From Bacillota bacterium (lineage in GTDB: Bacteria > Bacillota > Clostridia > Lachnospirales > Lachnospiraceae), in NCBI GenBank assembly GCA_023398375.1, contig JAEWSH010000072.1, forward strand, positions 62,001 through 126,000: a stretch of DNA of 64,000 nt. Direction: 5' to 3'. Below the pieces are notes generated by a model. It worked only from the letters and a program-made list of their open reading frames with translations. It was not told the DNA's origin and did not search any database. This document shows positions 1 through 9,403 of this stretch, one piece after another; within the stretch, counting starts at the first letter, position 1; every line of letters begins with the position of its first letter. A program made the position numbers and the translations under genes.

Positions 1-1
1 C

Positions 2-814
2 ATGGAAGTCGGTATCAATGAACAGGCGTCAAATGCTGAAAGCTGTATGAAGAAAATGGACGAATTATCCATTATTATTACGAATGTTGTAGATAGTACA
101 ACAATGATTCAAGAATCTTCAGATAAAACAAAAGAGATATTGCAGGCAAGTCTTGGGACAATAGATGAATTATCAGAAAATGTTAAAAATTCTACCATGG
201 TATCACAAAAAGCAATAGATGATATGATAAATCTGAGTAATGAATCAAAGCAGATAAATTCTATTACAAATACAATCAACGAAATCGCTGACCAGACGAA
301 TCTGCTGGCATTGAATGCTTCTATTGAAGCAGCCAGGGCAGGGGATGCAGGAAGAGGGTTTGCAGTTGTTGCTGAAGAAATCAGAAAATTAGCAGAAGAA
401 TCCATGAAGGCTTCTAATCAGATCAGTGAGATTATTCAAAATGTTCAGAAAAAAATGGATGGTACGGTAGGCATCGTAAAAGAGGCTGGAACAATTGTTG
501 CATCACAGGAGAAATCACTAAATCAAACAGTAAGTGCATTTGATGAAATCAAAGCACAGATGGACTCTTTAACGCATAATATTGCAACTATTACTGGGGA
601 AGTCCAAAATATGAGTAATGCAAAAGATGGAACAATGATGGCAATTGAAAATATTTCAGCGGTACTGGAAGAGACAGCAGCATCTTCAACAGAAGTGTTG
701 TCAGCTGTCGATAAACAGGAAAGTACCATTGAAAATCTAAATGAAGAAGCAAGAAAATTGAGTGAGAAAGCAGTTCAACTGCAGGAGGCTATTCAACAAT
801 TTAAAGTCGAGTAA
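2..814 (+). CDS. Methyl-accepting chemotaxis protein, C-terminal part (cut by window edge)
   Basis: This is the cytoplasmic signalling end of a chemoreceptor that would relay a stimulus to CheA/CheW. The visible 270 residues form one long coiled coil with the hallmark hairpin tip, including EIADQTNLLALNASIEAARA followed by GRGFAVVAEEIRKLAEES, which is near-invariant in the family. The sensor, transmembrane and HAMP parts must lie upstream of base 1, so the ATG at base 2 is almost certainly an internal Met. The C-terminus ends in FKVE with no CheR-tethering pentapeptide. The stop is followed at once by a perfect 16-bp terminator stem. Function is secure; ligand unknown. Confidence 0.93.
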   Translation: MEVGINEQASNAESCMKKMDELSIIITNVVDSTTMIQESSDKTKEILQASLGTIDELSENVKNSTMVSQKAIDDMINLSNESKQINSITNTINEIADQTNLLALNASIEAARAGDAGRGFAVVAEEIRKLAEESMKASNQISEIIQNVQKKMDGTVGIVKEAGTIVASQEKSLNQTVSAFDEIKAQMDSLTHNIATITGEVQNMSNAKDGTMMAIENISAVLEETAASSTEVLSAVDKQESTIENLNEEARKLSEKAVQLQEAIQQFKVE

Positions 815-820
815 ATGAAT

Positions 821-858
821 GCAAAAAAAACTAGGTTTTGCGACCTAGTTTTTTTTGC
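821..858. terminator. Bidirectional rho-independent terminator
   Basis: A perfect 16-bp inverted repeat (821-836 with 843-858, loop TTTGCG) has an A8 tract on one arm and a T8 tract on the other. It can therefore end transcription in both directions, of the chemoreceptor on the plus strand and of prs on the minus strand. Confidence 0.9.
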
Positions 859-859
859 A

Positions 860-2044
860 TTATATCAATTCTTCCCGCGCAGCATATTCAGCAAGAATTT
901 TTTGAATTTTTTCTGTTGGAGTTAATACATTACCCATAGATAAGTCGTGATTCATAAAATCGATAATGGATGCCATGAATTTACTCATATCGGCCTGCAG
1001 ATAGTATGGTTTTGCCTCTAAAGCTGACGGAAGAAAAGTCAGATTTGTTGTTATGACACGATCAAATGCGCCTTCTTCATAAGCTTCATCAAAAGAATCC
1101 AGTCCTTGTGTGAATAGACCAAAGGTACAACAAATATAAACATGACGAGCCTTCATCATTTTTAATTGTCTGGCAGTATCTATCATGCTTTCACCAGAGG
1201 CAATGATATCATCAATGATAATTACGTCTTTGCCCTCTACATTATCACCTAAAAATTCATGTGCCACAATAGGATTTTTTCCATTTATAACGGTGGAATA
1301 ATCGCGTCTTTTATAAAACATTCCAGTATCTACGCCAAGAACACTTGAAAAATATACAGCTCGGTCGAGAGCACCTTCATCTGGACTGATTACAATCAAA
1401 TGTTCTTTATCTACGATAAGATTTTTCTCATGACGAAGTAAAGTACGGATAAACTGATAGGGTGGTGTGAAATTATCAAAACCGCAAAGAGGAGTGGCGT
1501 TTTGTACACGCGGATCGTGTGCATCAAAGGTGATAAAATTTGATACTCCCATTTCACTTAATTCTTTTAACGCAAAAGCGCAGTCGAGAGATTCACGGCC
1601 GCTTCTTTTATGTTGTCTTCCTTCATAAAGAAATGGCATAATAACATTGATTCTGCGTGCTTTGCCTGCAATAGTAGAAATTACACGTTTTAAGTCCTGA
1701 TAGTGATCATCAGGCGATTTGTGATTTACATAGCCATTAATCTTGTAGGTAATACTATGATTACATACATCTACAATGATAAAAACATCTTTACCACGGA
1801 CTGATTCGGACAACATACCTTTTCCTTCACCACTTCCAAAACGAGGACATTTTGCATCTAACAGATAATTGTCTGTTGCGTATGCATGAAAAGCCGGATC
1901 GTACTTTAGCGAAAGATTTATTTGTTTTCTAAAATCTACTAAATAGTCATTTACTCTATTACCAAGCATTGCAGCACTATCCATTGCGATGATCTTAAGT
2001 GGTGCAACGGGCATAGCATTTTCAAGTTCGTGTAAATTGGGCAT
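860..2044 (-). CDS. prs: Ribose-phosphate pyrophosphokinase (PRPP synthetase), long form
   Basis: Makes PRPP from ribose 5-phosphate and ATP for nucleotide, His and Trp synthesis. The PRPP-binding loop DVIIIDDIIASGES lies near residues 271-285, and a DAHDP segment near 173 matches the DxH region of the family. ISPDEGALDRA, preceding the ribose-phosphate loop, is also present. The protein has 394 residues, about 75 more than the usual 310-320, with an extended N-terminus and insertions, as in a class found in Clostridia. The ATG at 2044 is chosen because GGAGG sits 5 bases upstream; a TTG four codons earlier overlaps that ribosome site. The gene is monocistronic and ends at the shared terminator. 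Confidence 0.9.
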   Translation of the reverse strand: MPNLHELENAMPVAPLKIIAMDSAAMLGNRVNDYLVDFRKQINLSLKYDPAFHAYATDNYLLDAKCPRFGSGEGKGMLSESVRGKDVFIIVDVCNHSITYKINGYVNHKSPDDHYQDLKRVISTIAGKARRINVIMPFLYEGRQHKRSGRESLDCAFALKELSEMGVSNFITFDAHDPRVQNATPLCGFDNFTPPYQFIRTLLRHEKNLIVDKEHLIVISPDEGALDRAVYFSSVLGVDTGMFYKRRDYSTVINGKNPIVAHEFLGDNVEGKDVIIIDDIIASGESMIDTARQLKMMKARHVYICCTFGLFTQGLDSFDEAYEEGAFDRVITTNLTFLPSALEAKPYYLQADMSKFMASIIDFMNHDLSMGNVLTPTEKIQKILAEYAAREELI

Positions 2045-2224
2045 GGCATCCTCCAATGTATAAAATATAAGTTATAGATTTTATCTTGTATCCTTATAAT
2101 TTATATCATTATGCTAGTGACACGTCAAGAAAATTCTAGTAGAATGGGTAATAGAGTTTTTAAAATAAAAAGTAAATCAGCGTTAATAAAGGAACATCTG
2201 ATGTTAGTATTTTAGGAGAAATAT

Positions 2225-3568
2225 ATGAAAGATAAAGGACATGTGATACGGAGCATTAAACTAGGCAGTATTGCAGACGAAATGGAAATTGAGGAAGGGG
2301 ATAAATTACTTCAGATTAATGGAGAAGAGATAGAAGATATATTTGATTACCAGTTTCTTGTGGAAGATGAATATCTGGAGGTATTGATACAAAAACCCAA
2401 CGGGGAAGAGTGGTTATTAGAAATTGAAAAAGATGCAGATGAAGAGCTTGGAGTAGAATTTGAAAATGGATTAATGGATGAATATCGCTCCTGTCACAAT
2501 AAGTGTATTTTTTGTTTTATTGATCAAATGCCAAAAGGTATGCGTGATACACTTTATTTTAAAGATGATGATTCGAGACTTTCTTTTTTACAGGGAAATT
2601 ATGTGACATTGACTAACATGTCAGAGAAAGATATCAATCGCATTGTTAAGTTCCATTTATCTCCCATAAATATCTCGTTTCAGACAACCAATCCCGAGTT
2701 GCGTTGTGAAATGCTCCATAATCGTTTTGCGGGAGAGGCTTTAAAAAAAGTTAATATTTTATATAAGTCAGGTATTACAATGAATGGTCAGATTGTTCTT
2801 TGCAAAGGCGTAAATGATGGCCAAGAGTTAGAGAGGAGCATTCGTGATCTAACGAAATATCTGCCCTGTTTAGAGAGTGTATCCGTTGTTCCGGTAGGAC
2901 TTTCTAAATATAGAGAAGGGTTATATCCACTTGAGCCTTTTACGAAAGAAGATGCAAAAGAAGTATTAGACCTGATTCACAGATGGCAGGAAAAGTTATA
3001 TACTGAGCATGGAGTTCATTTTATTCATGCAAGTGATGAATGGTATGTACTCGCGGATCAGCCTCTGCCGGAAGAAGAGAATTATGATGGGTATTTGCAG
3101 TTGGAAAACGGAGTTGGCATGTTACGACTCATGCTGAATGAATTCGAGGAGGAGTATAATATAAGAAAAGATTCTTTAAATGGAAGACTTTTTTATGAAA
3201 AACCAGGCTGTGAACTTTCAATTGCAACAGGCAGACTGGCATATCAATTCATTCAGTCAATGGCTGACAAATTGCAGATTTTATATCCGTATATGAAGAT
3301 TCATGTGTATCCGATCACTAATGAATTCTTTGGTGAGATGATTACTGTATCAGGATTACTAACCGGACAGGACATTCAGAAGCAACTGTCAGATAAGGTA
3401 TTGGGAACAAGGCTTCTGTTACCACAGAATGTACTAAGAAGCGGAGAGACCGTATTTCTGGATGATTCGCATGTCCAGGACCTTGAAAAGGCTTTACAAG
3501 TGAAAATAGATATTGTAAAATCAAGCGGGCAAGACTTTATCAATACAATTATTAATGGTAGTGTATAA
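2225..3568 (+). CDS. DUF512 radical-SAM/PDZ protein upstream of der
   Basis: A 447-residue protein of the DUF512 family (putative radical-SAM Fe-S protein of unknown reaction). The N-terminal 70 residues resemble a PDZ domain (GSIADEMEIEEGDKLLQING). They are followed by a cysteine cluster C90-HNK-C94-IF-C97, the CxxxCxxC that would bind a 4Fe-4S cluster and S-adenosylmethionine, and then the family segments NYVTLTN and PINISFQTTNPELR. The DUF512 domain makes up the C-terminal half. AGGAG precedes the ATG closely. The gene lies 86 bp before der, an arrangement common in Firmicutes and suggesting a link to ribosome or envelope biogenesis, although the function is unproven. Confidence 0.85.
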   Translation: MKDKGHVIRSIKLGSIADEMEIEEGDKLLQINGEEIEDIFDYQFLVEDEYLEVLIQKPNGEEWLLEIEKDADEELGVEFENGLMDEYRSCHNKCIFCFIDQMPKGMRDTLYFKDDDSRLSFLQGNYVTLTNMSEKDINRIVKFHLSPINISFQTTNPELRCEMLHNRFAGEALKKVNILYKSGITMNGQIVLCKGVNDGQELERSIRDLTKYLPCLESVSVVPVGLSKYREGLYPLEPFTKEDAKEVLDLIHRWQEKLYTEHGVHFIHASDEWYVLADQPLPEEENYDGYLQLENGVGMLRLMLNEFEEEYNIRKDSLNGRLFYEKPGCELSIATGRLAYQFIQSMADKLQILYPYMKIHVYPITNEFFGEMITVSGLLTGQDIQKQLSDKVLGTRLLLPQNVLRSGETVFLDDSHVQDLEKALQVKIDIVKSSGQDFINTIINGSV

Positions 3569-3654
3569 TATCTGAAGAGCAGATAGTGTGTTTGCATATT
3601 GGACAAGACAGATTTTATGACAGGCTAAGAGCAAACAGGAGGAAAAGTGTATAA

Positions 3655-4989
3655 ATGGAAAAAATGAGATCAAAACCAATCGTAGCAGTTGTTGGACGAC
3701 CGAATGTAGGTAAATCGACATTATTTAATGCATTGGCAGGAGAAACAATATCAATCGTAAAAGATTCACCAGGCATTACAAGAGATAGAATCTATGCGGA
3801 TATTACATGGCTGGATATGGCGTTTACATTGATTGATACAGGTGGTATTGAACCTGATTCAAAAGATATCATATTGTCTCAAATGAGAGAACAGGCTGAG
3901 ATCGCGATACAGACAGCCGATGTGATCATGTTTATGGTTGATGTGAGACAGGGATTAACAGATGCTGATTCGAAGGTAGCTGATATGCTGCGCCGTTCCG
4001 GAAAGCCAATTGTATTGGTAGTTAATAAAGTAGATGATTTTAATAAGTTTATGGCAGATGTATTTGAGTTCTATAATCTGGGAATTGGAGAACCATTTCC
4101 TATTTCGTCTGCAAATCGCCTTGGTATAGGTGAGTTATTGGATGAAGTTACTGGAAAATTTGACAAGGAAGCAATGGAAACCGAAGAAGATGATAGAACT
4201 AAAATTGCTATTGTCGGAAAGCCAAATGTAGGTAAGTCTTCTATCATTAATAAATTAATTGGAGAAAACCGTCTTATCGTATCTGATATTGCAGGTACCA
4301 CGAGAGATGCAGTTGATACAGAAGTAACGTTCAAGGATAAAGAATATGTATTTATCGATACTGCTGGTCTGCGGAAAAAAAATAAGATAAAAGAAGAATT
4401 AGAACGTTTTATGATTATTCGTACTGTAAGTGCAGTGGAGCGCGCAGATGTGGTAATATTGGTTATTGATGCAACGGAAGGAGTTACTGACCAAGATGCA
4501 AAGATTGCAGGGATTGCACATGAACGTGGCAAAGGCATTATTATTGCAGTAAATAAATGGGATGCAATAGAAAAAGATGATAAGACCATTTATAGGTTCA
4601 CGGAAAAAGTAAGAGACACCTTGGCTTATTTACAATATGCAGAGATTACATTTATCTCAGCGGCGACCGGTCAGAGACTTCCGAAGTTATTTGAACTGAT
4701 TGATATCGTTGCAGAGAACAATGCTATGCGCGTTTCGACAGGTGTATTGAATGAGATCATGACAGAAGCGGTAGCGATGCAGCAGCCACCTTCAGACAAA
4801 GGTAAGAGACTGCGCTTGTATTACATTACACAGGTAGCTGTAAAGCCCCCTACATTTGTAATATTTGTGAACGATAAAGAATTAATGCATTTTTCCTATA
4901 CAAGATATATTGAAAATAGAATAAGAGATGCATTTGGCTTTAAAGGAACATCTTTAAAATTTATTATTCGTGAACGGAAGGAATCGTAA
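3655..4989 (+). CDS. der: Ribosome assembly GTPase Der (EngA)
   Basis: Double-GTPase needed for 50S subunit maturation. The first G domain has GRPNVGKST (residues 14-22), DTGG and NKVD. The second has GKPNVGKSS (from residue 188), DTAG and NKWD. A KH-like C-terminal domain follows, and the 444-residue length is typical. AGGAGG at 3637-3642 lies 12 bases before the chosen ATG; a second in-frame ATG three codons later cannot be excluded. The gene is followed 1 bp later by plsY, so the two are probably translated from one message. Confidence 0.97.
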   Translation: MEKMRSKPIVAVVGRPNVGKSTLFNALAGETISIVKDSPGITRDRIYADITWLDMAFTLIDTGGIEPDSKDIILSQMREQAEIAIQTADVIMFMVDVRQGLTDADSKVADMLRRSGKPIVLVVNKVDDFNKFMADVFEFYNLGIGEPFPISSANRLGIGELLDEVTGKFDKEAMETEEDDRTKIAIVGKPNVGKSSIINKLIGENRLIVSDIAGTTRDAVDTEVTFKDKEYVFIDTAGLRKKNKIKEELERFMIIRTVSAVERADVVILVIDATEGVTDQDAKIAGIAHERGKGIIIAVNKWDAIEKDDKTIYRFTEKVRDTLAYLQYAEITFISAATGQRLPKLFELIDIVAENNAMRVSTGVLNEIMTEAVAMQQPPSDKGKRLRLYYITQVAVKPPTFVIFVNDKELMHFSYTRYIENRIRDAFGFKGTSLKFIIRERKES

Positions 4990-4990
4990 A

Positions 4991-5638
4991 ATGGAACGTA
5001 TCTATTGTTTATTAATCGGTTATGTACTAGGCTTATTTCAGACAGCTTATCTTTATGGGAAATTACATGGAATTGATATTAGACAATATGGAAGTGGAAA
5101 TGCGGGTACGACAAATACGTTACGTGTACTTGGCAAAAAAGCAGGCATTATTGTTTTAGTGGGGGATATTCTAAAGTGCATTCTTGCCGTAACAGCAGCC
5201 AGAGTGTTATTTGGAAAAGCAAACCCGGAAATGAGTTATCTATATGCATTATATGCAGCAGCAGGTGCGATTCTGGGACATAATTATCCTTTTTATCTGA
5301 AATTTAAAGGCGGAAAAGGAATTGCCACGACTGCAGGATTGATCATTTCCTTTCACTGGATTTTTTTGGTGATTATTGCACCAGTCTTTTTACTTACGTT
5401 CTTTGTAACACATTATGTGTCACTGGGATCCCTCATCGTATATGCCATATTTATGATTGAACTCATAATTACAGGACAGAGCGGTTTTTTTGGGATGACA
5501 CAGGTACACTTAAATGAGATGTATCTGGTCGCAGCATCTCTTACGGGAATGGCTTATTACAAGCATAGAGAAAATATCAAACGTCTGTGGAAAGGGGAAG
5601 AGAGAAAGACATATCTGAAGAAAAAAAGTCAACAATAA
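4991..5638 (+). CDS. plsY: Glycerol-3-phosphate acyltransferase PlsY
   Basis: Integral membrane enzyme that transfers an acyl group from acyl-phosphate to glycerol 3-phosphate, the first step of phospholipid synthesis. Conserved family motifs are YGSGNAGTTNTLR (Ser35 region) and GHNYPFYLKFKGGKG. Several hydrophobic segments span the 215 residues, and the C-terminus is basic. The ATG at 4991 has GGAAGG upstream; the longer frame begins with a GTG inside der and adds a polar tail that the family lacks. It precedes gpsA, which supplies its substrate. Confidence 0.94.
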   Translation: MERIYCLLIGYVLGLFQTAYLYGKLHGIDIRQYGSGNAGTTNTLRVLGKKAGIIVLVGDILKCILAVTAARVLFGKANPEMSYLYALYAAAGAILGHNYPFYLKFKGGKGIATTAGLIISFHWIFLVIIAPVFLLTFFVTHYVSLGSLIVYAIFMIELIITGQSGFFGMTQVHLNEMYLVAASLTGMAYYKHRENIKRLWKGEERKTYLKKKSQQ

Positions 5639-5708
5639 TTGTACATAGAAAAAGACTGTGTGATATTAATTGGAACTCTGCCAAACGCAGACGGATAGGA
5701 GAATAAAA

Positions 5709-6719
5709 ATGGCAAATATAGGAATCATTGGAGCAGGTAGCTGGGGAATCGCATTATCTGCGTTATTGCATAAAAACGGACATAAAATTACAGTTTGGTC
5801 CATACTGCAGGATGAAGTTGATATGCTAAATAAAGAAAGGGAACATAAGGAAAAACTTCCTGGAGTCAGACTTGCTGAGGAGATGGTATTTACTTCTGAA
5901 CTTCAGAGTGCAGTGGAAGGAAAAGACCTGCTGGTTTTAGCTGTTCCATCTCCATTTACAAGAAGCACTTCTCATATGCTGAAAGATCTTGTGGAAAAAA
6001 ATCAGATTATTGTGAATGTGGCAAAAGGTGTAGAAGAAAAAACTTTAATGACATTATCACAGATTATTGAAGAAGAAATACCACAGGCCGATGTAGCTGT
6101 ATTGTCAGGACCGTCTCATGCAGAGGAAGTGGGACGCGGCATTCCAACGACAATAGTTGTTGGTGCAAAATCGCAGGAGACTGCAGAGTACATTCAGAAT
6201 ATATGTATGAGTGAAGTGTTCCGTGTCTATATCAGCCCGGATGTACTGGGAATTGAACTAGGTGCCGCATTAAAAAATGTGGTTGCTCTTGCAGCGGGAA
6301 TTGCAGATGGACTTGGATATGGAGATAATACGAAGGCGGCCTTGATCACAAGAGGAATTGCAGAAATAGCAAGACTTGGAGTTGCCATGGGCGGTAAATT
6401 TGAAACATTTTGTGGATTATCGGGAATTGGTGATTTGATCGTGACCTGTGCAAGTATGCATTCCAGAAATAGAAGAGCGGGTATTCTGATTGGTAAAGGG
6501 TATACGATGGATGAAGCCATGAAAGAAGTGAAAATGGTCGTTGAAGGGGTATATTCGGCTAAAGCGGCAATGGGACTTGCTAAAAAGTACAATATTTCCA
6601 TGCCTATCATTGAACAGGTAAATGAAGTGTTATTTGAGGGAAAGGCGGCTTCAGAAGCAGTAAAAGACCTTATGATTCGGGATAAAAAATTAGAGCATGC
6701 GGATTTACCATGGGAATAA
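5709..6719 (+). CDS. gpsA: NAD(P)-dependent glycerol-3-phosphate dehydrogenase
   Basis: Reduces dihydroxyacetone phosphate to sn-glycerol 3-phosphate for PlsY. The Rossmann motif GAGSWG is at residues 8-13, the catalytic lysine is in GAALKNV (K189), and the downstream GLSGIGDLIVTC and NRRAG segments are typical. The protein is 336 residues. AGGAG lies just before the ATG at 5709; an upstream in-frame start would place that ribosome site inside the gene. It is last in the DUF512-der-plsY-gpsA run and is closed by a 13-bp terminator. Confidence 0.96.
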   Translation: MANIGIIGAGSWGIALSALLHKNGHKITVWSILQDEVDMLNKEREHKEKLPGVRLAEEMVFTSELQSAVEGKDLLVLAVPSPFTRSTSHMLKDLVEKNQIIVNVAKGVEEKTLMTLSQIIEEEIPQADVAVLSGPSHAEEVGRGIPTTIVVGAKSQETAEYIQNICMSEVFRVYISPDVLGIELGAALKNVVALAAGIADGLGYGDNTKAALITRGIAEIARLGVAMGGKFETFCGLSGIGDLIVTCASMHSRNRRAGILIGKGYTMDEAMKEVKMVVEGVYSAKAAMGLAKKYNISMPIIEQVNEVLFEGKAASEAVKDLMIRDKKLEHADLPWE

Positions 6720-6731
6720 ATCAGTAAAAAA

Positions 6732-6778
6732 GCACAAATTGTATTATTAATTTTATGATACAATTTGTGCTTTTTTTT
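6732..6778. terminator. Bidirectional terminator between gpsA and the transglutaminase gene
   Basis: A perfect 13-bp stem (6732-6744 with 6758-6770) is flanked by A-rich sequence on the left and T8 on the right, between two convergent genes. Confidence 0.88.
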
Positions 6779-6781
6779 CAA

Positions 6782-8257
6782 TCATGGTGCAGGAGTTGCA
6801 ATTGACGTCATATTATCATTGAAACGAATCGTATGCTGTAAAAGAATATAGCCATCGGCAAGTTGTTCTGCCTGTAATTTAATAGATACATTGCAACTGG
6901 ACAGACCAAGATTTGCTGCCACTGTTTTAATATAAGCATTTACATATTCCTGACTTTGGGTTTCGGCGTAAATATTCTGCAACAAAGACTCATTCTGCAA
7001 AATAAAGGTAAAGGTGTGTTCACCAACACCTGCCTGCGTTAATAAAGATGCACACTGTGCGTAATAATCGGATATATTTTGAATGATATCATTTTCTGAA
7101 TAACCAAGGTCTTCATAAGTTACATATCTCGAAGAACCTGTGGTATCAGATTCGCCATTTCCATATGTGTTCGCATAAGTCATGCTAGTACCTGTACATG
7201 CAGGAAGATTGACAGACAGTCCCGTGCGTGCGTGGTCAGATGAAAATTCACGATCAGGTAAATTGAAGTAGGTATAACAGTATTTACTGTAAGCAGTACC
7301 TAATGAATCGTTCCAGGATATATCTAAATTATAGTAAGCATCTTCTAATTTAATAATATTCCATGCATGGTTTTCGCCATTTGCAGTACCAGTACAATAA
7401 TAGCAGGGAATATTAAGTTCGATCATGAGATACTGAAATGCCCTTGAGTAACCGGCACATACAGAGGAGGCATTTACCAGAGCGCTGTAGGCACTTTGGT
7501 TCATATCTGCAGATTCATCATAGGATACAAGATCCATCAAATAATCATGTACATATTTTTCTTTTTCGAGATCAGAAGAAAGAGAGGAGGCACTGGCAAG
7601 GAATGTATTAGCGGCCGAATCAAAAGCCGTTTTTGCACTGTCAATTGAATTTACGGTCTGATTAAATACAAGCGTTATGGCTCTTACATCCCCTTGAGGT
7701 GTATAGGAATAGCTGTATTTGGTATCTAACCAAAAGAGTTCAGGATGGTCATTATAAACTGCACTCATTACATAGTCCACCTCATTACTGACTAGTGTGG
7801 TACATGGAGAAAATGCTGTGTAATTAATAGCAAGTGCATTCGCATATACCTGTTTATAGACAGACTGCTGATTTTCGTTCAGCATGTAGTAATATGGATA
7901 AAGCGCAGCATTAAAAGTATATTCCTCACCAGTATTCGAGGCAGGTGCATTTATTGCATCTCTTCCTGTTGCGTCATCCACCAGCTGACCGGAACCATTC
8001 ATAGGCATATAATCAGCCTTGAGTTCTTTAATAGGTTCTGTAAGAGGCTCTAACTTCTCTGCAGCAGTTTCTATCTGTGTGGTAGCAGAATTTATTTTTT
8101 CTTTAACGGTATTGGCGGTATTTTCGTCAGTATGTTCTGCAAGAAAAGATGCTACCTGATTGAAAAGGCGGGAATATTCATCTGGGTGTGCAACTCCTAA
8201 ATAAAGTAAAACTGAAATTCCAAAGGATGCAAATAGAATAAATGATAATTTTTTCAT
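6782..8257 (-). CDS. Exported transglutaminase-like cysteine protease-fold protein
   Basis: A 491-residue membrane-anchored or secreted protein with a transglutaminase-core domain. The catalytic triad is visible as Cys267 (SSVCAGYS), His297 (ENHAW) and Asp312 (NLDISW). An N-terminal hydrophobic helix (residues 4-20) after Lys-Lys indicates export. A helical, Glu/Thr-rich linker follows, and a C-terminal beta-rich region has no domain I recognise. The ATG at 8257 has a GAAGGA site; the longer frame adds an unlikely tail. Proteins of this type in Clostridia are thought to act on cell-wall peptides or surface proteins. The substrate here is unknown. Confidence 0.82.
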   Translation of the reverse strand: MKKLSFILFASFGISVLLYLGVAHPDEYSRLFNQVASFLAEHTDENTANTVKEKINSATTQIETAAEKLEPLTEPIKELKADYMPMNGSGQLVDDATGRDAINAPASNTGEEYTFNAALYPYYYMLNENQQSVYKQVYANALAINYTAFSPCTTLVSNEVDYVMSAVYNDHPELFWLDTKYSYSYTPQGDVRAITLVFNQTVNSIDSAKTAFDSAANTFLASASSLSSDLEKEKYVHDYLMDLVSYDESADMNQSAYSALVNASSVCAGYSRAFQYLMIELNIPCYYCTGTANGENHAWNIIKLEDAYYNLDISWNDSLGTAYSKYCYTYFNLPDREFSSDHARTGLSVNLPACTGTSMTYANTYGNGESDTTGSSRYVTYEDLGYSENDIIQNISDYYAQCASLLTQAGVGEHTFTFILQNESLLQNIYAETQSQEYVNAYIKTVAANLGLSSCNVSIKLQAEQLADGYILLQHTIRFNDNMTSIATPAP

Positions 8258-8501
8258 AGGAGATCCTTCCGTTGTAGAATATAAGAAAATATTGAGCACC
8301 TGATCCTTGCTTTTTAGTATCCAACAAATATTTTTAATTATACTTCTTATATGTGATATCATGCATTAGCATATGTTTTTAATAAATACTTGTAAAAAAA
8401 TTTTAATTCTTGTTTGAAGAAGGAGAATGTCGTACACTATAAATAGTAAATAGTAAACAAGAAAGGCTTACACTATTTTAGAATTGGCGGTGGAGTACAA
8501 A

Positions 8502-9368
8502 ATGGATAGAAGAAGAGAATTTAAAAGAGATATAAAACGTATCTTTCTTGTGGTAGGTGCATCGATTATAATGGCAGCAAATATGAAAAGTTTTGTACGT
8601 GCAGGCGGATTGATTCCAGGTGGTTTTATGGGATTGACACTATTGATCATAGAAGTAGTGAAAGAATTTTTTCATATTTCGTTATCTTTCGCAGTGATCA
8701 ATCTTTTGCTGAATTCGATTCCGGTTGTTATAAGTTTCCGTGCAATAGGGAAAAAATTCACCATTTATTCCTGCATTATGATCGTATTAACAAGTGTTTT
8801 TACGGATATGATGCCAGTTTATCCAATTACTTATGATGTATTGCTGATCAGTACTTTTGGTGGTATCGTTAGTGGTGCAGCAATTAGTATGTGTCTTTTT
8901 GCAGATGCGACCAGTGGCGGAACAGATTTTATTGCTATTTTTTTATCAGAAAGATTCGGTGTGGATGCATGGAACTATATTTTGATGGCGAATGCAGTAA
9001 TACTAATCATTGCAGGATATTTGTTTGGCTGGGACAAGGCGCTGTATTCCATTATATTTCAATTTACTTCTACACAGACGTTACATGTATTTTATAAGAG
9101 GTATAAGAGAAATACTTTATTTATTATCACAAATTCTCCTAAGGAAGTTGTAGATTTCATCTATCAATATACCGGACATGGCGCTACTAATATCATTGGA
9201 GTCGGTACGCATGAAAATAAGCCTCGTACACTTGTCTATTCAGTGGTATCCAGCGAACAAGTGAAAAAGGTTATATCAAAGATAAAAGAGATAGATGAAA
9301 ATGTATTTGTAAATGTTGTTAAAACAGAACAATTAGATGGAAACTTTTATAAAAGACCAAATGATTAG
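8502..9368 (+). CDS. YitT family membrane protein (DUF161/DUF2179)
   Basis: A 288-residue protein with about five transmembrane helices in the first 190 residues, including the family segments GGLIPGGFMG and TSGGTDFIA. A soluble C-terminal DUF2179 domain carries TNSPKEVVDFI, GHGATNI and NVFVNVVKTEQLDG. The family is widespread in Firmicutes, but its transport or sensing role is not established. GGTGGAG lies six bases before ATG 8502, which is preferred over an in-frame TTG six codons upstream. It is divergent from the transglutaminase gene. Confidence 0.87.
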   Translation: MDRRREFKRDIKRIFLVVGASIIMAANMKSFVRAGGLIPGGFMGLTLLIIEVVKEFFHISLSFAVINLLLNSIPVVISFRAIGKKFTIYSCIMIVLTSVFTDMMPVYPITYDVLLISTFGGIVSGAAISMCLFADATSGGTDFIAIFLSERFGVDAWNYILMANAVILIIAGYLFGWDKALYSIIFQFTSTQTLHVFYKRYKRNTLFIITNSPKEVVDFIYQYTGHGATNIIGVGTHENKPRTLVYSVVSSEQVKKVISKIKEIDENVFVNVVKTEQLDGNFYKRPND

Positions 9369-9403
9369 CAATAACAAACTAATGATACAAGAGGAATGTA
9401 AAA

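Noticed and set aside
4071..4589. 172-codon open frame antisense to der
   Set aside because: Ser/Ile-rich mirror of a conserved coding sequence with no ribosome site.
6227..6781. 184-codon antisense open frame over gpsA
   Set aside because: It contains the terminator and is the reverse frame of a conserved enzyme.
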